Positions 62,197 to 64,000 of a stretch of 64,000 nt of DNA are shown in pieces; positions within the stretch are counted from its first letter, which is position 1; each line of letters starts with the position of its first letter. The position numbers and the translations under genes are program-made. The stretch spans positions 21,610-85,609 of the forward strand of contig CAXBCR010000012.1 in assembly GCA_963974475.1 (NCBI GenBank). Direction: 5' to 3'. Source of the stretch: CAJXZP01 sp963974475. Lineage in GTDB: Bacteria > Bacteroidota > Bacteroidia > Flavobacteriales_G > Salibacteraceae. The notes beneath the pieces were generated by a model. The model was not told the origin of the DNA and made no database searches. It saw only the letters and a list, made by a program, of their open reading frames with translations.

Positions 62197-63243
62197 ATGA
62201 AAAACATTTTCGCCATTGTCATCTTAGCTTTCGCAATTCAAAGCTGTAACTGTAACAAAAAAGAACAAGCTCCTATTACTAAATCTAGCTACCATAACAA
62301 CACCGGCCGAACAGATATTTTAAGTGGCGGTGTAAAAATGATTCCAATACAAACACCAGTGGGTGAATTTAAGGTCTGGACCAAACGAATTGGGAATAAC
62401 CCTACCATGAAAGTTTTACTCTTGCATGGCGGACCTGGTGCAACGCATGAGTACTTAGAAGCTTTTGATAGCTTTTTTCCAAATGCTGAAATTGAGTATT
62501 ATTACTATGATCAATTAGAATCTTATTATTCTGACCAACCAAATGACAGTTCTTTATGGACCATTGATCATTATGTGGAAGAAGTAGAACAGGTGCGAAT
62601 AGCGTTGGGATTAGATACATCCAACTTTTACTTGTACGGACAATCTTGGGGCGGAATTTTAGCAATAGAATACGCTTTAAAATACCAACAAAACATGAAA
62701 GGATTAATTGTTTCAAATATGATGGCATCAATACCCGACTACAATAAATATGCAAATGAAGTCTTAGGTCCGAAATTAGACCCAGCGGTTTTGCAAGAGA
62801 TTAAAAATTTGGAAGCTGCCCAAGACTATGGTAATCCGCGTTACACTGAACTGGTAGAAACTTATTATTACACTGAGCATGTGTTAAGAATGCCACTAGC
62901 ACAATGGCCTGAACCCGTAACGCGCTCATTTTCGAAAATGAATGGCAATTTCTACCTAAAAATGCAAGGCCCAAGTGAGTTCGGATCGGTAGGCGAAACC
63001 GTGTTGAAAAATTGGGACCGAAAAGCAGACCTCTCAAAAATAAAAGTGCCAACACTTGTCATTGGGGCAGAATACGATACCATGGACCCCAAACACATGA
63101 AATGGATGTCAGAGGAATTTCCTGACGGTCATTATTTATATTGTCCAAACGGAAGTCATTTAGCTATGTATGACGATCAAGAAATTTACTTCAAAGGATT
63201 GATGGATTTTATTTACGAAGTGGATACAAACAACTCCCATTAA
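62197..63243 (+). CDS. Lipoprotein alpha/beta hydrolase, proline iminopeptidase-like
   Basis: 348 residues. Lipoprotein signal (IFAIVILAFAIQSC, Cys near 17). Hydrolase core: HGGPGATHEY oxyanion motif near 76-85, nucleophile Ser in GQSWGGIL near 151, Asp in GAEYDTMDP near 293 and His in NGSHLAMYDD near 321. Resembles S33 proline iminopeptidase or related amidases/esterases; the substrate is not known. It sits behind the 22 bp palindrome array. Confidence 0.87.
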   Translation: MKNIFAIVILAFAIQSCNCNKKEQAPITKSSYHNNTGRTDILSGGVKMIPIQTPVGEFKVWTKRIGNNPTMKVLLLHGGPGATHEYLEAFDSFFPNAEIEYYYYDQLESYYSDQPNDSSLWTIDHYVEEVEQVRIALGLDTSNFYLYGQSWGGILAIEYALKYQQNMKGLIVSNMMASIPDYNKYANEVLGPKLDPAVLQEIKNLEAAQDYGNPRYTELVETYYYTEHVLRMPLAQWPEPVTRSFSKMNGNFYLKMQGPSEFGSVGETVLKNWDRKADLSKIKVPTLVIGAEYDTMDPKHMKWMSEEFPDGHYLYCPNGSHLAMYDDQEIYFKGLMDFIYEVDTNNSH

Positions 63244-63322
63244 TCCATCAACTCTTCTCGTCATTGGATTAAACACCAATCTCAAATGGGTAATAGCTTT
63301 TTACGTTACAACCAAGAACGAT

Positions 63323-63904
63323 TTAAATGATTTTCCAAGCCACAGAAAAACTAACCAAACTATTGGATAATGTGGTGGTAGAATTTACATTTTGTAATTG
63401 GTAATAATCTCCTATTGCCCCCTGGTAACGAAAATCAAACAGGAATAATGGAATATCTAAGGATACCCCCCCTGTGGCAGAATAAAATGAATCATTGTAA
63501 CTATTCTTATCCAAATCGCCAAATTGAGCCATGGTAAAAGAAGGAATCAACCCAGCATTTAACCGCAATTTAACCACCTTTAAATCAATAAGTTTAAAAC
63601 CAATAATTAATGGCACATCAAAAGAATAAAAGTTAATTCGAGAAGAACCGGAGTTATAAAGTGCTTCTCCTTTGCGTTGCGTAAAAAGACCTTCTACTTG
63701 CAGGTGCACTTTTTTAATTTTCAACCTAATCAACCCACCTCCTTGAAATGAAACGGCATTATTAAATGACAAATCTAGGGAGTCAGATTCAAAGCCATTA
63801 AAATTATAATTCCCCCCGATTTTCAAACCCAAATTGATTTGAGAAAAACCTGCTTGAACCGTGAAAAATAAAATGATTACTAAAATGATTTTGAATCGAT
63901 ACAT
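63323..63904 (-). CDS. Small outer-membrane beta-barrel (porin-family-like) protein
   Basis: 193 residues. Signal peptide about 1-22 (ends GFSQ), then alternating amphipathic beta strands (INLGLKIGGNYNFNG, FQGGGLIRLKI, VEGLFTQRKGEALY, LDIPLFLFDFRYQGAIG) and a terminal SFSVAWKII. Fits the outer-membrane beta-barrel PorT/OmpA-like small family of Bacteroidota. It has its own minus-strand context; the last 96 bp of the window hold no gene. Confidence 0.78.
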   Translation of the reverse strand: MYRFKIILVIILFFTVQAGFSQINLGLKIGGNYNFNGFESDSLDLSFNNAVSFQGGGLIRLKIKKVHLQVEGLFTQRKGEALYNSGSSRINFYSFDVPLIIGFKLIDLKVVKLRLNAGLIPSFTMAQFGDLDKNSYNDSFYSATGGVSLDIPLFLFDFRYQGAIGDYYQLQNVNSTTTLSNSLVSFSVAWKII

Positions 63905-64000
63905 ACAATAAATATTTAATCACAAATCATTACTGTCCGATAAATACCTGAGAATGGAATTTTACTGAATGTAACCCTTGAAAACATTGAATTGATATTG

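Overview
This window looks like chromosomal DNA of a member of the Bacteroidota, most likely the Flavobacteriales side. Evidence seen in the sequence: low GC, no obvious Shine-Dalgarno sites, repeated TAnnTTTG -7 boxes upstream of genes, two secreted proteins with type IX secretion (T9SS) C-terminal sorting domains, many SxxC lipobox lipoproteins, a ~286-residue primary sigma factor, a cysteine-poor L32 of the flavobacterial type, and the purD / DUF6341-like / DUF6427-like gene order that I know from flavobacteria. I cannot place it to genus. No rRNA, tRNA, CRISPR array, prophage or IS element was recognised.

Layout. 1-2593: the end of yicC, then gmk, nadD and a family 9 glycosyltransferase. 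2597-6940: accessory island with two secreted unknowns, a YefM-YoeB toxin-antitoxin pair with its operator, a radical SAM/SPASM protein, and a HTH-phosphoribosyltransferase regulator with its own double inverted repeat and a trailing lipoprotein. 6952-14587: CtlX-like amidinohydrolase, S9 peptidase, HEPN-MNT toxin-antitoxin pair, DUF1569 protein, LamG/T9SS protein and a MacB-like permease. 14936-22023: purH followed by the cell-shape operon mreB-mreC-mreD-mrdA-rodA. 22172-27411: leucyl aminopeptidase and a 1183-residue T9SS repeat protein. 27412-29370: a repeat-rich stretch holding a YhcG/DUF1016 nuclease gene interrupted by one in-frame stop. 29371-40522: a long minus-strand run (ldcA, yraN, rluB, AsmA-like, histidine kinase, hemW, cyclase, Lrp, YjbR, DUF502, plsC, gatC). 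40731-44683: yceD-rpmF-fabH-accB-accC, the fatty-acid initiation cluster. 44891-47483: two lipoproteins (one a probable zincin) lying between two nearly identical terminators. 47622-52679: purD, two flavobacterial conserved membrane genes, idi, queD, a lipoprotein and a LuxE-like gene. 52975-56189: the primary sigma factor, then an ECF sigma / membrane protein / DUF4097 operon. 56302-63904: HU-SPOR protein, LysM protein, dprA, gdhA, a YHS protein, a lipoprotein alpha/beta hydrolase and a small outer-membrane barrel.

Most genes are core housekeeping: murein elongation, purine synthesis, fatty-acid initiation, translation and sigma factors. The less ordinary signals are mostly non-coding or accessory. 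They are three TTGAGCTCAA palindromes spaced exactly 22 bp apart before the 62197 hydrolase; a dispersed ~100 bp hairpin repeat family around the broken YhcG gene; the HTH-PRTase regulator whose promoter and start codon sit inside two inverted repeats; a 12-bp-arm inverted repeat covering the ECF sigma promoter; a YefM operator that contains the -7 box; and the twin terminators bracketing the metalloprotease-like lipoprotein pair.
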